A stretch of DNA of 64,000 nt from Maribacter polysiphoniae (GCF_003148665.1 NZ_QGGQ01000006.1:111883-175882); one strand, 5' to 3'; positions 1-9,169 are shown, counted from the stretch's first letter. Numbers and translations: made by a program. Notes: generated from the sequence alone by a model not told the origin.

Positions 1-467
1 AACACAATAGGAACAGTCCGAACCCTTCTTCTCAAACGGTTTAAGGCCGAAACTATCATTTGTTTATGGTCAAAAATCAGATTTGGAAGATCATCTATGG
101 AAAACCATCTAGCCCTGTATTGCGCTATGAGTTCCGCTTTGTACCGCTCTTTCAATATCAAGGCGCTATACGTGGTTGAAACTACCCGCTCATAAGGATC
201 GCGATCAGCCTTACCAAAGGTGCGTACCTGTTCCATATACACATCCTCGAGTCCAGATAAATCATGAAGTATACGGTGGGCCGCCGCATCGAGATCCTCC
301 CTATTCCCAACAAAACCACCCATCAAGGACCAACGTTCTTTCTCGGGTTCAAAACCTCGATGGATGAGCAACACTTCCAATTGGTTGTTATTAAAACCAA
401 ATATTATGCAATCAACAGCAAGGGTAATCTGCTGAACTTCCTTATAGGCCCTATCCATTTCACCCAT
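1..467 (-). CDS. NUDIX-type transcriptional regulator (NrtR/AraR-like), 3' end outside window
   Basis: The reading frame is open from the ATG at 467 to the window edge, giving about 155 N-terminal residues. Residues 10-140 form a NUDIX fold (IIFGF, LEVLLIHRG, then GGFV). The catalytic Nudix box at about residues 50-73 is degenerate: the expected REUxEExGU reads RILHDLSGL, so the metal-binding glutamates are lost. The last visible residues (RLRRRVRTVPI) match the junction where NrtR/AraR-type proteins pass into a C-terminal winged helix. Family knowledge: such proteins sense a sugar or nucleotide ligand and repress transport and catabolic genes. The ligand cannot be read from this window because the target genes lie beyond the edge. 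A 15-bp palindrome at 517-531 is a candidate autoregulatory site. Confidence 0.85.
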   Translation of the reverse strand, partial: MGEMDRAYKEVQQITLAVDCIIFGFNNNQLEVLLIHRGFEPEKERWSLMGGFVGNREDLDAAAHRILHDLSGLEDVYMEQVRTFGKADRDPYERVVSTTYSALILKERYKAELIAQYRARWFSIDDLPNLIFDHKQMIVSALNRLRRRVRTVPIV

Positions 468-1186
468 TACTACAAATTGAAATTACAAGTATCCAAATAT
501 AAACAAAACCAATTAGGTGTTAAGTTAACACTTATTTCTTTATGGCAACCCATCCCAACCGTTACCCAAACCGACCACATAATGGGTACATATGGTACTC
601 GAGGGGATCCTTTCACGCAAATGACTTCCCATAGGCGAAAAATATAGCACCTGTGCACCCCCATTTCCTAAACCATTCATTATAAATGTGTTGCACATAC
701 CATACCCTTACCAATCACCCCTTCTCCAAAATATAAACAAGAACGGTAAACCGATATTTTTGCATTTTTTAACTTTTTGTATTTTGTTGAATTTATATTT
801 TTATTCAAAATTTGAAATAGCGATACCATGCAATTTAATGAACATGAAGACGACTTTTCGCCCGCGTTTTCTGTTTGGCCGATTGATAGAACATCTGATG
901 ATCTCTACTCAAATAGCAAATCGAGCGGGCGCCTTTTGGAACCTTCCTTCAGTGGGATGTTGATTGACCATCTTCTCCCTATTTTTCTTTTGGAAAATAA
1001 ATTTTTTGAATTCAAATTTTACAGATGAGATTATCCTATCCCATTGAAGCACCTGTAAAAGGCCTGCATTCCCATTAACCAAAATGGGCTGACCGGGATT
1101 TCCTTTCAATACCCAAGAATCATTTTTCGTTCTGTTTTTTTAGACGAATACTTTTTAAAACCAAAGTATAATTTAAATGAATAGTT
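468..1186. other. Long divergent intergenic region
   Basis: About 720 bp separates the NUDIX regulator (minus) from the Hsp20-like gene (plus). It is AT-rich around 760-820. I see the palindrome at 517-531 but no convincing gene. Short open frames at 688-963, 828-1028 and 909-1109 lack family features. Confidence 0.5.
517..531. promoter_or_regulatory. Candidate operator palindrome upstream of NUDIX regulator
   Basis: A perfect inverted repeat, GTGTTAA-G-TTAACAC, lies 50 bp upstream of the regulator's ATG. Its size and position fit an autoregulatory operator for a dimeric winged-helix protein. Binding is inferred only. Confidence 0.4.
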
Positions 1187-1606
1187 ATGGAATCACTTCA
1201 GAAAACCACGAAAGAAAAACACCTGCGGAGGGTTCGTTCCTTTCCTCCGTTGCGATTCAAAAAATTTCAAATGAAATTGGACGATAGCGGTGCCCAAGTC
1301 CTAATCGCCGCCAATTTCCTTAAAAAAGGAAACCACTCTGTAAGGGTACACAACGGGATGCTACATCTAAAAATAAAACAGCCTGAACGCATTTTCGATT
1401 ATACCGACAAGGGGACGCCCTTGACAAGACATAAAAAGGATATGGATTTTCAAATTGCGCTTCCCAATAAACGGTATCGCCATATAAATACGATACGCTT
1501 TCACAATGGAATCCTGAAAGTACACCTTACAGGTGAACAGAAAGAAAGGGATATCATGAAGTTTTCAAAACCAGCGCCAACATCCAATAGGATCGCGGCT
1601 TCATGA
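1187..1606 (+). CDS. Divergent Hsp20/alpha-crystallin-like protein
   Basis: 139 residues, strongly basic. Two segments recall the alpha-crystallin domain: VLIAANFLKKGNHSVRVHNG then LHLKIKQ (about 38-65), resembling the strand-turn-strand with a central NG, and FQIALPNKRY followed by the HNGILKVHLT strand (about 88-116), resembling the family's F-x-x-x-LP and NGVL-x-V-x-L signature. No C-terminal IxI motif is present (the tail reads SNRIAAS), and the N-terminal region is short. Known family members are small holdase chaperones. Here the similarity is weak, so chaperone activity is an inference. It lies 100 bp upstream of the ABC operon on the same strand and could be co-transcribed with it. 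Confidence 0.6.
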   Translation: MESLQKTTKEKHLRRVRSFPPLRFKKFQMKLDDSGAQVLIAANFLKKGNHSVRVHNGMLHLKIKQPERIFDYTDKGTPLTRHKKDMDFQIALPNKRYRHINTIRFHNGILKVHLTGEQKERDIMKFSKPAPTSNRIAAS

Positions 1607-1707
1607 GCAAGTCAAAAAAAAGAATATCGAAAAGTCCGGTTCTATGGGGAAATACATCATGAACATTCAGGAATTATTCAATCAAATCAATATATGATAT
1701 ATCGCAC

Positions 1708-2637
1708 ATGGATATACAAATAGAAAAACTGACCAAAACCTATGGTCCCCAAAGGGCCGTAAACAACATCAGTTTTGATGTTAAGACCGGGGAAGTCCTC
1801 GGGTTTCTCGGCCCCAATGGAGCTGGGAAATCGACCACAATGAAAATGATCACCGGCTACATCGGCATTGAAGAAGGTGATATACGGATCGGCGGTAAAA
1901 GTGTAACCGATCCCGAGAGCAACTTTAAACAACATATTGGGTACCTTCCGGAAAACAATCCGTTGTACCTGGATATGCCGGTAATTGACTATCTGGCCTT
2001 CTGTGCCTCCCTTCAAGGGGTAGAAAAGACCAAGTTAAACAGTCGGATCCGTGAAATGATCGGACTATGTGGTCTTAACCGCGAAAAGCACAAAAAAATC
2101 GGGGAATTATCCAAAGGATATCGCCAACGTGTGGCACTCGCCCAGGCCATGATCCATAATCCGGAGATTTTGGTGTTGGACGAACCTACAACGGGCCTTG
2201 ACCCCAACCAAATCATAGAGATCCGAAAACTGATTCGCGACCTTGGGAAGGAGAAAACCGTTATCCTGAGTACACATATCCTTCCAGAAGTAGAAGCTAC
2301 CTGCGACCGTATCCTAATCATCAATAGGGGGGAAATAGTAGCAAACGGAACCCCCGAAACCCTAAGGAAACAAGCACAGGACAATGAAGTTTTGAGGGTG
2401 CGCATTGAAGACGCCGAGGCTGGAAAAATCATAAAATCCCTGAATGCCCTTGATACGGTACAGGATGTAGACCCCATACAACGGGAAGAAAACGTATTCG
2501 AAGTACAGAGTGTCGCCCAACAATCCTCCAAACGGAACATCTTTAATCTCTGTGTGGAAAAAAAATGGGTACTGACCGAACTCACGCCTTTGGAAACCAA
2601 ACTCGAGGACATTTTTAGAAACTTAACGGTAAATTAA
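1708..2637 (+). CDS. gldA: GldA-like ABC transporter ATP-binding protein
   Basis: 309-residue cytoplasmic ATPase. Walker A GPNGAGKST is at 35-43, the Q-loop region YLPENNPLY at about 79-87, the signature LSKGYRQ at 134-140, Walker B ILVLDEP at 154-160, and the H-loop histidine at 190. The signature LSKGYRQRV, the motif LDEPTTGLDPNQ and a roughly 80-residue C-terminal extension match GldA of Flavobacterium, which pairs with GldF and GldG in an ABC-2 type system tied to gliding motility. The gldF start follows the stop by two bases, so the products are probably made together. In many gliding flavobacteria gldA is unlinked from gldFG. Here all three are contiguous with extra envelope genes, so this could be a paralogous GldA-type exporter rather than the gliding one. 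Confidence 0.88.
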   Translation: MDIQIEKLTKTYGPQRAVNNISFDVKTGEVLGFLGPNGAGKSTTMKMITGYIGIEEGDIRIGGKSVTDPESNFKQHIGYLPENNPLYLDMPVIDYLAFCASLQGVEKTKLNSRIREMIGLCGLNREKHKKIGELSKGYRQRVALAQAMIHNPEILVLDEPTTGLDPNQIIEIRKLIRDLGKEKTVILSTHILPEVEATCDRILIINRGEIVANGTPETLRKQAQDNEVLRVRIEDAEAGKIIKSLNALDTVQDVDPIQREENVFEVQSVAQQSSKRNIFNLCVEKKWVLTELTPLETKLEDIFRNLTVN

Positions 2638-2639
2638 AT

Positions 2640-3362
2640 ATGAATATCATTTGGACTATTGCCAAACGAGAACTGGCAACTTTTTTCGACTCACTCATCG
2701 CCTATATTATTCTGGTCCTTTTTTTAGGGTTTAGTGGGTTTTTCACCTGGCTTTATGGAAACGATATTTTTTTGGTAGGTCAGGCCAACCTACGCGTATT
2801 CTTCAATATTGCCTCTTGGAGCCTCTTCTTCTTTATTCCCGCCATTACCATGAAAATGTTGGCCGAGGAACGAAAGACGGGCACTTTGGAACTGCTTTTG
2901 ACCAAATCGGTATCGGACAGGGAAGTAATTCTTGGTAAGTTTTTGGGATCCATCCTATTGGTCTGTATTGCCTTGGCGGCTACCCTACCCTATGTGATTA
3001 CGGTATCGAATATCGGAAATCTCGATAACGGTGGTACCATATGCGGCTATCTCGGATTACTGTTGCTCAGTATCACCTACACGGCCATAGGCATTTTTGC
3101 AAGCAGTATTACCACCAATCAGATTGTGGCCTTTATGACCGCTTTGCTCATTAGTTTATTTTTTCAGATCATTTTCGGGGTATTGGCCCAAAATTTCACA
3201 GGTAGTCTGGGGCAAATCTTCGATACCCTAGACCTTCAATCCCATTTTGAGTCCATTTCCCGAGGGGTTTTAGACTCCAAGGACCTGGTATATTTTCTTT
3301 CTATAACCGTGTTGGGGCTATACCTAGGGGAATGGTCCCTATCCAAAAGACATATTTCTTAA
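2640..3362 (+). CDS. gldF: GldF-like ABC-2 permease
   Basis: 240 residues with about six membrane helices (roughly 17-37, 55-75, 104-124, 136-156, 163-186 and 212-232). The cytoplasmic loop EERKTGTLELLLTKSVSDRE at about 79-98 is the conserved ABC-2 coupling segment that contacts the ATPase. The length equals that of flavobacterial GldF. It begins two bases after the gldA-like gene and ends 15 bases before the gldG-like gene, so it most likely forms the membrane half of the GldA/F/G complex in the inner membrane. The transported substrate is not known for this family. Confidence 0.87.
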   Translation: MNIIWTIAKRELATFFDSLIAYIILVLFLGFSGFFTWLYGNDIFLVGQANLRVFFNIASWSLFFFIPAITMKMLAEERKTGTLELLLTKSVSDREVILGKFLGSILLVCIALAATLPYVITVSNIGNLDNGGTICGYLGLLLLSITYTAIGIFASSITTNQIVAFMTALLISLFFQIIFGVLAQNFTGSLGQIFDTLDLQSHFESISRGVLDSKDLVYFLSITVLGLYLGEWSLSKRHIS

Positions 3363-3377
3363 ACGCTTGTATATCAA

Positions 3378-4880
3378 ATGAAAAAAACAAACCTAACCAT
3401 TGTCCTGATCATCGCAATCTTGGTGTTTGCCAATCTGGTATCGGAACAGTATTTTTTTAGGCTAGACCTTACAGAAGACAAACAGTACACCCTAAGTGAT
3501 GCCACGGAAAACATCATGGCATCCTTGGAAAACCCGATTACCGTAAAGGCCTATTTTTCGGAAAACCTTCCGCCCGATATCGCCAAGACCAAAAACGATT
3601 TTGAGGAATACCTGATCGAGTATGCGCGACACTCCGACGACAATCTGTTCTACACCTTTATCAATCCGAACGAAAACGAGTCCCTTGAACAAGAGGCCAT
3701 GGAAGCGGGAATCAATCCCGTAATGATCAATGTTCGCGAAAAGGATCAGATGAAGCAACAAAAGGCCTTTTTGGGAGCTGTTTTGCAATTGGAAGACCGC
3801 AAGGAAACCATTCCGTTTGTACAGCCCGGGGCACCATTGGAATATCTGTTGTCCTCATCCATAAAAAAAATGGCCATAACCGATAAACCCGAGGTAGGTT
3901 TGATGCAAGGCCACGGCCAAGCTTCCATTACCGACCTCTCCCAAGTAAAAACGGCCTTGGATGTTTTGTACGATTTTAAGGCGGTAACCGTAAACGACAG
4001 TGTAGCCGTCCCCAAAGGAATCAAGACCCTGGCCTTGGTGCGCCCAACCGACACCATCAATAACGCTACCCTCGGCCAACTGGACACCTTTTTGGAAAAC
4101 GGGGGGAATTTGTTCATTGCCCTGAATAGGGTCAACGGAGACCTTAACAACTCTTACGGAGCCGGATTAACTACCGGGGTCGAGAAATGGCTACATGAAA
4201 AAGGGTTGGAAGTACATGAAGATTTTGTCATCGACGCCCAATGTGCCACCATTGCCGTACAACAGCGACAGGGTTTCTTTAATATTACGTCCAACGTTGC
4301 CTTCCCATACATCCCCATCATCAATGAATTTGCAGACCACCCCAGTACCAAGGGCTTGGATGCCGTAGTGATGCAGTTTGCGAGTTCGCTGAAATTTACG
4401 GCCAAGGATTCCCTTTCCACTTTTACACCCTTGGCGTTTTCTTCCAAAAAATCGGGAAGTATACCGGCTCCCCAGTTTTTTAATATCCAAAAGGAATGGA
4501 CCGATAACGATTTCAACGCTCCCAACCGGATTGTTTCCGGGGTTTTGGAGCAGACCCATCCCAACGGTAACCGTTCCCGCATTTACGTGGTTGCCGATGG
4601 GGATTTCCCGGTTGGAGGCAATCAGCAGTCGCTACAGGCCGACAACGTGAACCTGATGGTCAATGCCATCGATTGGCTGAGCGACGATACGGGTCTGATC
4701 GACCTTAGGACCAAAGGAATACGCTATAGACCAATAGCCAAATTGGAAGAAGGAACCAAGACCACTTTGAAATATGCCAATTTTTTATTGCCCATTGTCC
4801 TGGTAATCGTTTACGGCATGGTACGGATGCAAATGAACAAAAACAAGCGCAGTCGAAGATTGGAAGAAAATTATGAATGA
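3378..4880 (+). CDS. gldG: GldG-like ABC auxiliary protein
   Basis: 500 residues. An N-terminal membrane anchor (about 5-22) is followed by FRLDLTEDKQYTLS, a hallmark start of the GldG/ABC_transp_aux domain. The large periplasmic domain ends in a second membrane helix (about 466-483, FLLPIVLVIVYGMVRM) and a short basic cytoplasmic tail. GldG partners with GldF in the inner membrane. Some GldG proteins are somewhat longer, so this may belong to the wider GldG family rather than be the strict orthologue. It is directly followed by the DUF4340 gene (22 bp gap), an arrangement found with GldG-type ABC systems outside gliding bacteria. Confidence 0.85.
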   Translation: MKKTNLTIVLIIAILVFANLVSEQYFFRLDLTEDKQYTLSDATENIMASLENPITVKAYFSENLPPDIAKTKNDFEEYLIEYARHSDDNLFYTFINPNENESLEQEAMEAGINPVMINVREKDQMKQQKAFLGAVLQLEDRKETIPFVQPGAPLEYLLSSSIKKMAITDKPEVGLMQGHGQASITDLSQVKTALDVLYDFKAVTVNDSVAVPKGIKTLALVRPTDTINNATLGQLDTFLENGGNLFIALNRVNGDLNNSYGAGLTTGVEKWLHEKGLEVHEDFVIDAQCATIAVQQRQGFFNITSNVAFPYIPIINEFADHPSTKGLDAVVMQFASSLKFTAKDSLSTFTPLAFSSKKSGSIPAPQFFNIQKEWTDNDFNAPNRIVSGVLEQTHPNGNRSRIYVVADGDFPVGGNQQSLQADNVNLMVNAIDWLSDDTGLIDLRTKGIRYRPIAKLEEGTKTTLKYANFLLPIVLVIVYGMVRMQMNKNKRSRRLEENYE

Positions 4881-4902
4881 TCACTAAAACGAAGAATACG
4901 CC

Positions 4903-5865
4903 ATGAAGAAAAACAACTTGTTGCTCGCGGTACTGCTCATTTTGGTACTACTCTATTTTTCCTCCCGTTATTTTAAGAGTAATGGCAGCACTACTTTCAA
5001 TCCTGAAATAATACAATTGGATTCCTCGAAGGTGGAAAAAGTGACTATATACCCACCGGGCGAAACGGAACAGGAACCTATCCTAATCTCAAGATCGGAA
5101 AAGGATTGGGAGGTTACACAGGCCAATATCAAATCGAAAGCAAACCTAACACGGGTACGAAGTGCATTGGGTCAACTGCAGGATATAAAGGCCCAACGCT
5201 TGGTAGCCAAGACAAAAGACAAATGGCAAAGCTATGGACTCACGGATTCCTTGGCGAGAAAACTGGAGATTCAAGAAAAAGGCAGTGGAGGGACTACGAC
5301 CATTTACTTCGGTAAAACCTCATATGAACAGACAGCGGCATCCCAATACGGTAGGGCATCATTGACCGGGTCCACTTACTTTCGAATAAACGACAAACCC
5401 GAAACCTATGCCCTGAATAACCAAATCGCGGATGCGTTCAACCACAAGTTCAACGCATGGAGGAATCCAAAATTCATACAGTTGGATAAGGACCGGATTA
5501 CCGAGCTGAGATTTGAAAGTACCGACCAAGAGAATTTTATTCTAAGGAAAAACAACTCCCTATGGACTATCCCCGGTTCCCAAACCGACAGTACCAAGGT
5601 AGCCCGTTATTTAAATATCCTCCGCAGCCAGAACAGCTCCCTATTTGCGGACACATTTGTGCCAAATGAGGAAGCCCTCCGCACTTTAACCGTTCGTGGC
5701 GCATCTATGGATGAGCTTATTGTAAAGGCCTATGCAGATACCTTAGGGAATAAATACATCCTTAATTCGTCCCAACATCCGGATGTTTTTATCGAGAGCG
5801 ATTCCGCAGGCATGTTTAAACGCCTTTTTGTTGACAAGAAGTATTTCAAGGCCGATAAAAAATGA
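4903..5865 (+). CDS. DUF4340 domain envelope protein
   Basis: 320 residues. One N-terminal membrane helix (about 5-22, NLLLAVLLILVLLYFSSRYF) is followed by a periplasmic domain with DUF4340 features: SSKVEKVTIYPPGE near the start, a W-x-V segment (DWEVTQANIKSKAN), then LGQLQDIKAQRLVAKTKDKW, and a second similar half after residue 190 (ITELRFES, SLWTIPG). Family knowledge: DUF4340 genes sit next to GldF/GldG-type ABC genes, and no biochemical function is known to me. Here it lies between gldG and the NEW3 gene, which suggests a structural or substrate-handling role at the periplasmic face of the exporter. Confidence 0.8.
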   Translation: MKKNNLLLAVLLILVLLYFSSRYFKSNGSTTFNPEIIQLDSSKVEKVTIYPPGETEQEPILISRSEKDWEVTQANIKSKANLTRVRSALGQLQDIKAQRLVAKTKDKWQSYGLTDSLARKLEIQEKGSGGTTTIYFGKTSYEQTAASQYGRASLTGSTYFRINDKPETYALNNQIADAFNHKFNAWRNPKFIQLDKDRITELRFESTDQENFILRKNNSLWTIPGSQTDSTKVARYLNILRSQNSSLFADTFVPNEEALRTLTVRGASMDELIVKAYADTLGNKYILNSSQHPDVFIESDSAGMFKRLFVDKKYFKADKK

Positions 5866-5935
5866 GCCATATATTGAACCTGAGGTTATAACGACCCGAA
5901 CTTTTGAGCATTTTATGAATTATAAACCATTATAT

Positions 5936-7084
5936 ATGAAACCCACTAAATCCCATTTAAAGAACGTACTGTTTTTGTTTACTTTTTTATTCCTGTATAG
6001 CGCGGTTGCCAAGGCGGGTAACGGTGTTATTTTATACACCCCTTATACGAATATCTCAGTACCCCCAGGGGAATCCATTGACTATAGCGTTGAGGTCAAA
6101 AACAATGGAAGTCAGTTGAAGGATGTGGAAATCCTTCTGTCGGGATTGCCCAAAGATTGGAATTCATCCCTTAAAGCCGGAGGGTATACCATTAAGCGAA
6201 TCGCCGTACTTCCGGGTGAGAAAAAAACCCTGTCATTTACGGTGAATGTACCGCTAAAGGTAGAGAAAGGTAAATACGATATTAAGCTAATTGCCAAGAA
6301 CTACGATGTACTTCCCTTGGTCATCAACGTCTCTGAGGAAGGAACCTTCAAGACCGAATTCACTTCCGACCAAATCAATATGGAAGGACATTCGAAATCC
6401 AACTTCAACTTTTCGACAAAATTAAAAAACCACACTGGCGAAAAGCAAGTATACTCCTTGTTGGCGGCACCACCACGGGGTTGGAACGTAGCTTTCAAAC
6501 CCAATGGCAGACAAGCCACCGCAGTGGAGATCACCCCCGGAAAAACAACGAACATCACGGTTGAGGTAAAACCCTCTCCCCTTGTGAAAGCCGGATCCTA
6601 TAAAATCCCCATTAAGGCGGCCAATAAATACAGTACGGCCGAATTGGAATTGGAAGTGGTTATCAAAGGGAGCTATGAAATGGAACTTACCACACCCAAT
6701 GGTTTATTGAGTTACAGTATAACCTCAGGAAGGGAAAAGAAATTGGAGCTTTTAGTCAGGAATACCGGCTCTAGTGAATTGCGGAATATCACCTTCACCC
6801 ATAACAAACCCAAAAATTGGGAAATATCGATAGAACCCGATAGCATTCCACTCATAAAGGCCGGCGCCAGCACAAAGGTTCAGGCAACCATAACAGCAGC
6901 CGACAAGTCGGTCCCCGGAGACTATGTATCCAAGATAACGGCCAAAACACCAGAGGCCTCCTCTACCGCAGCCTTAAGGCTTTTAGTAAAGACTCCCTTA
7001 TTATGGGGATGGTTGGGAATCTTCATCATACTGGGAACATTGGGGGCCATTTATTACCTGTTTCAAAAATACGGTAGAAGGTAA
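5936..7084 (+). CDS. NEW3-domain membrane-anchored periplasmic protein
   Basis: 382 residues from the ATG at 5936. That start gives a clean signal sequence (NVLFLFTFLFLYSAVAKA). Longer in-frame starts at 5783 and 5915 overlap the DUF4340 gene or add nothing. Three Ig-like NEW3 repeats follow at about 25-130, 135-240 and 245-345, each with a PPGE/LPGE/TPGK-type turn and a KxGxYxIxIxA strand. A single C-terminal helix (about 355-375) and the basic tail QKYGRR anchor it. NEW3 modules are found on glycosidases and on proteins beside Nos-type ABC systems, where they are thought to act outside the membrane. The stop overlaps the next gene's start (TAATG), so the two are translationally coupled. Confidence 0.82.
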   Translation: MKPTKSHLKNVLFLFTFLFLYSAVAKAGNGVILYTPYTNISVPPGESIDYSVEVKNNGSQLKDVEILLSGLPKDWNSSLKAGGYTIKRIAVLPGEKKTLSFTVNVPLKVEKGKYDIKLIAKNYDVLPLVINVSEEGTFKTEFTSDQINMEGHSKSNFNFSTKLKNHTGEKQVYSLLAAPPRGWNVAFKPNGRQATAVEITPGKTTNITVEVKPSPLVKAGSYKIPIKAANKYSTAELELEVVIKGSYEMELTTPNGLLSYSITSGREKKLELLVRNTGSSELRNITFTHNKPKNWEISIEPDSIPLIKAGASTKVQATITAADKSVPGDYVSKITAKTPEASSTAALRLLVKTPLLWGWLGIFIILGTLGAIYYLFQKYGRR

Positions 7085-8061
7085 TGGCGGAAAAGAGTAT
7101 AGAAATAAACGGATTGACCAAAAAGTACGGCCAACATGTGGCAGTGGATAATTTAACACTGTCTATTGATAAAGGTGAGATTTTTGGTCTGTTGGGGCCC
7201 AATGGGGCGGGGAAATCAACCACAATATTAATGCTTTTAGGGCTTACCGAAGTAGATTCGGGGAGTGTTAAGGTCTGCGGGATAGACACCACCAGACATC
7301 CCCTTGAGGTCAAAAGAAAGGTCGGGTATCTACCGGAGGATGTTGGCTTTTACAACGATTATACCGGGTTACAGAATCTTTTGTACGTAGCCCGCTTAAA
7401 CAATATCCCCTTGGAACAGGCCCAAAAAACAGCCTTGAGAACACTAGCCGAGGTGGGTCTGGAGGAGGAAATGGACAAGAAAGTGGCCAGCTATTCCAGG
7501 GGAATGCGCCAACGCTTGGGCCTAGCGGATGTACTTATAAAAAACCCGGAGGTAATAATATTGGACGAGCCAACCTTGGGGCTCGACCCAGAGGGCGTTA
7601 AAAAATTCCTTCAACTGATTGTCGAACTAAGCAGAAAGAAAGGGATTACCGTTCTTTTTTCGTCCCACCACCTGCATCAGGTTCAACAACTTTGCGATCG
7701 TGTGGGCATTTTTGTGAAAGGAAAATTATTGGCCGAAGGAAAAATCAGCTCGCTGGCAGAACAGTTGTTTTCCAAGAACACCTTTACCCTAGAGGGGGGA
7801 ATCACCCCCATGGACGAAAATCCAAACCAAGCTTCCGATTCCTTGGAGGAGGTCGTCAACAAAATGAAACGGATAAAGGAGGTTTCCCTTGTGGAGGTCG
7901 ACAAAGACCACTTTGTAGTGGAATCCAAAAAGGATGTATCGGCCGAATTGTCCCGGCTTATTGTTAACTCCGGATACGGTCTTGCTTATCTAAGCAAGAA
8001 GAAATATGGTTTGGACGACATTTATCATCAATATTTTCAAGAAGAAGAAAAAAGGATATGA
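7084..8061 (+). CDS. ABC transporter ATP-binding protein (second exporter)
   Basis: 325 residues. Walker A GPNGAGKST is at 38-46, the Q-loop region YLPEDVGFY at 82-90, the signature YSRGMRQ at 137-143 (the common S-R/K-G variant of LSGGQ), Walker B VIILDEP at 157-163, and the H-loop histidine near 195. A C-terminal extension of about 90 residues follows. The sequence resembles NosF/CcmA-type ATPases more than its GldA-like neighbour. It starts inside the NEW3 stop codon and overlaps the following permease gene by four bases (ATGA), so NEW3, ATPase and permease form one coupled unit. Confidence 0.87.
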   Translation: MAEKSIEINGLTKKYGQHVAVDNLTLSIDKGEIFGLLGPNGAGKSTTILMLLGLTEVDSGSVKVCGIDTTRHPLEVKRKVGYLPEDVGFYNDYTGLQNLLYVARLNNIPLEQAQKTALRTLAEVGLEEEMDKKVASYSRGMRQRLGLADVLIKNPEVIILDEPTLGLDPEGVKKFLQLIVELSRKKGITVLFSSHHLHQVQQLCDRVGIFVKGKLLAEGKISSLAEQLFSKNTFTLEGGITPMDENPNQASDSLEEVVNKMKRIKEVSLVEVDKDHFVVESKKDVSAELSRLIVNSGYGLAYLSKKKYGLDDIYHQYFQEEEKRI

Positions 8062-9134
8062 AGAATAAAATAGTTAAAAGGGCAACATCAAAATTAACCG
8101 CTATAAAATTACCCAAATGGATCTCCCATATAAATTCCTTTTCATTGTTTAATAACGGGAATCTGGGTAGTGATAGTTCCTTGGCATTGAGTCCTTTCAA
8201 AGTAATGGTACAAAAGGAAATCACCGACCATATTAGAAACTGGCGTTTTATTATTCTATTCGCCCTTATTTCATTGGCCTGTATGGGAACACTATTCGCT
8301 ACACTCTCAGATGGAATGAAGGTCCTAGTGAACGATACTACAGAAAACAACTTCTTTTTCTTGAATCTGTTCACTAAATCTGATGGCACCTTGCCCGCGT
8401 ATTTTGTCTTTGTGGGATTCCTTGGCCCCTTGTTCGGGATAAGCCTAGGGTTTGATGCCATTAGTTCGGAACAGAATCGGGGTACCTTGAGTCGTGTATT
8501 GGCGCAGCCCATCCCAAGGGACAGTATACTTAACGCCAAATTTTTGGCGGGGATCATTGTAATCAGTGTGATGTTCTTCGCTTTAAGCTTCTTGGTCCTC
8601 GGGGCTGGACTTTTGGCTTTGGGTATTCCTCCCACAGCGGAAGAATTTATACGCATTATGGTTTATACGGTATTGAGCATCGTATATGTTTCTTTTTGGT
8701 TGAACCTTTCCATATTGTTCTCGGTCCGCTTTAGGCAATCGGCCACCTCCGCTTTGTCTGGTATAGCGGTATGGCTGTTTTTCACCATATTCTACCCATT
8801 GATCGCCAATTTGATAATCAAGGGATATGAACCCTCTAAATACGCCTCACCGAAGGCCATCTATTTCTATGAAAAGTTGAAATTTTATTTGGTTCAAATA
8901 ATGCCCAATGAACTATTTGATGAAATCACCTCTGCCATTTTGGTACCTTCCGTACGTAGTTTGGGACCACTGACCACCGAACAGATGCAAGGAGCCATTC
9001 CAAGTAGTTTGCCCCTAGGACAGAGTATCCTATTGGTTTGGCCGCAGTTTACGGGGTTACTGGCATTGACCTTATTGTGTTTTTTGTTTTCGTACCTGCT
9101 CTTTATGAAGCGTGAAATTCGTTCTAGGGGTTAG
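8058..9134 (+). CDS. ABC-2 type permease (NosY-like, second exporter)
   Basis: 358 residues. A cytoplasmic N-terminus of about 60 residues precedes a membrane domain of about six helices, the first near 70-90 (FIILFALISLACMGTLFAT). The loop SSEQNRGTLSRVLAQPIPRD at about 136-155 is the ABC-2 coupling segment. A large loop between the first two helices faces outward. It is the last gene of the seven-gene operon and ends 35 bp before a strong palindromic terminator. It is probably the membrane partner of the ATPase at 7084-8061. The substrate is unknown; NosY-type relatives act with envelope-located partners. Confidence 0.83.
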   Translation: MKNKIVKRATSKLTAIKLPKWISHINSFSLFNNGNLGSDSSLALSPFKVMVQKEITDHIRNWRFIILFALISLACMGTLFATLSDGMKVLVNDTTENNFFFLNLFTKSDGTLPAYFVFVGFLGPLFGISLGFDAISSEQNRGTLSRVLAQPIPRDSILNAKFLAGIIVISVMFFALSFLVLGAGLLALGIPPTAEEFIRIMVYTVLSIVYVSFWLNLSILFSVRFRQSATSALSGIAVWLFFTIFYPLIANLIIKGYEPSKYASPKAIYFYEKLKFYLVQIMPNELFDEITSAILVPSVRSLGPLTTEQMQGAIPSSLPLGQSILLVWPQFTGLLALTLLCFLFSYLLFMKREIRSRG

Positions 9135-9169
9135 CAAATCAGGCAATTTGACGGTGCATGGGGAATAAA

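Noticed and set aside
688..1109. Short open frames in the NUDIX/Hsp20-like spacer
   Set aside because: Low complexity, no recognisable motif, mutually overlapping.
1602..1690. Two tiny frames (about 19 and 17 codons) before the gldA-like gene
   Set aside because: Too short to support; no ribosome-binding site or conservation evidence.
2013..2612. 199-codon minus-strand frame across the gldA-like gene
   Set aside because: Serine/Arg-rich shadow of a clear ABC ATPase.
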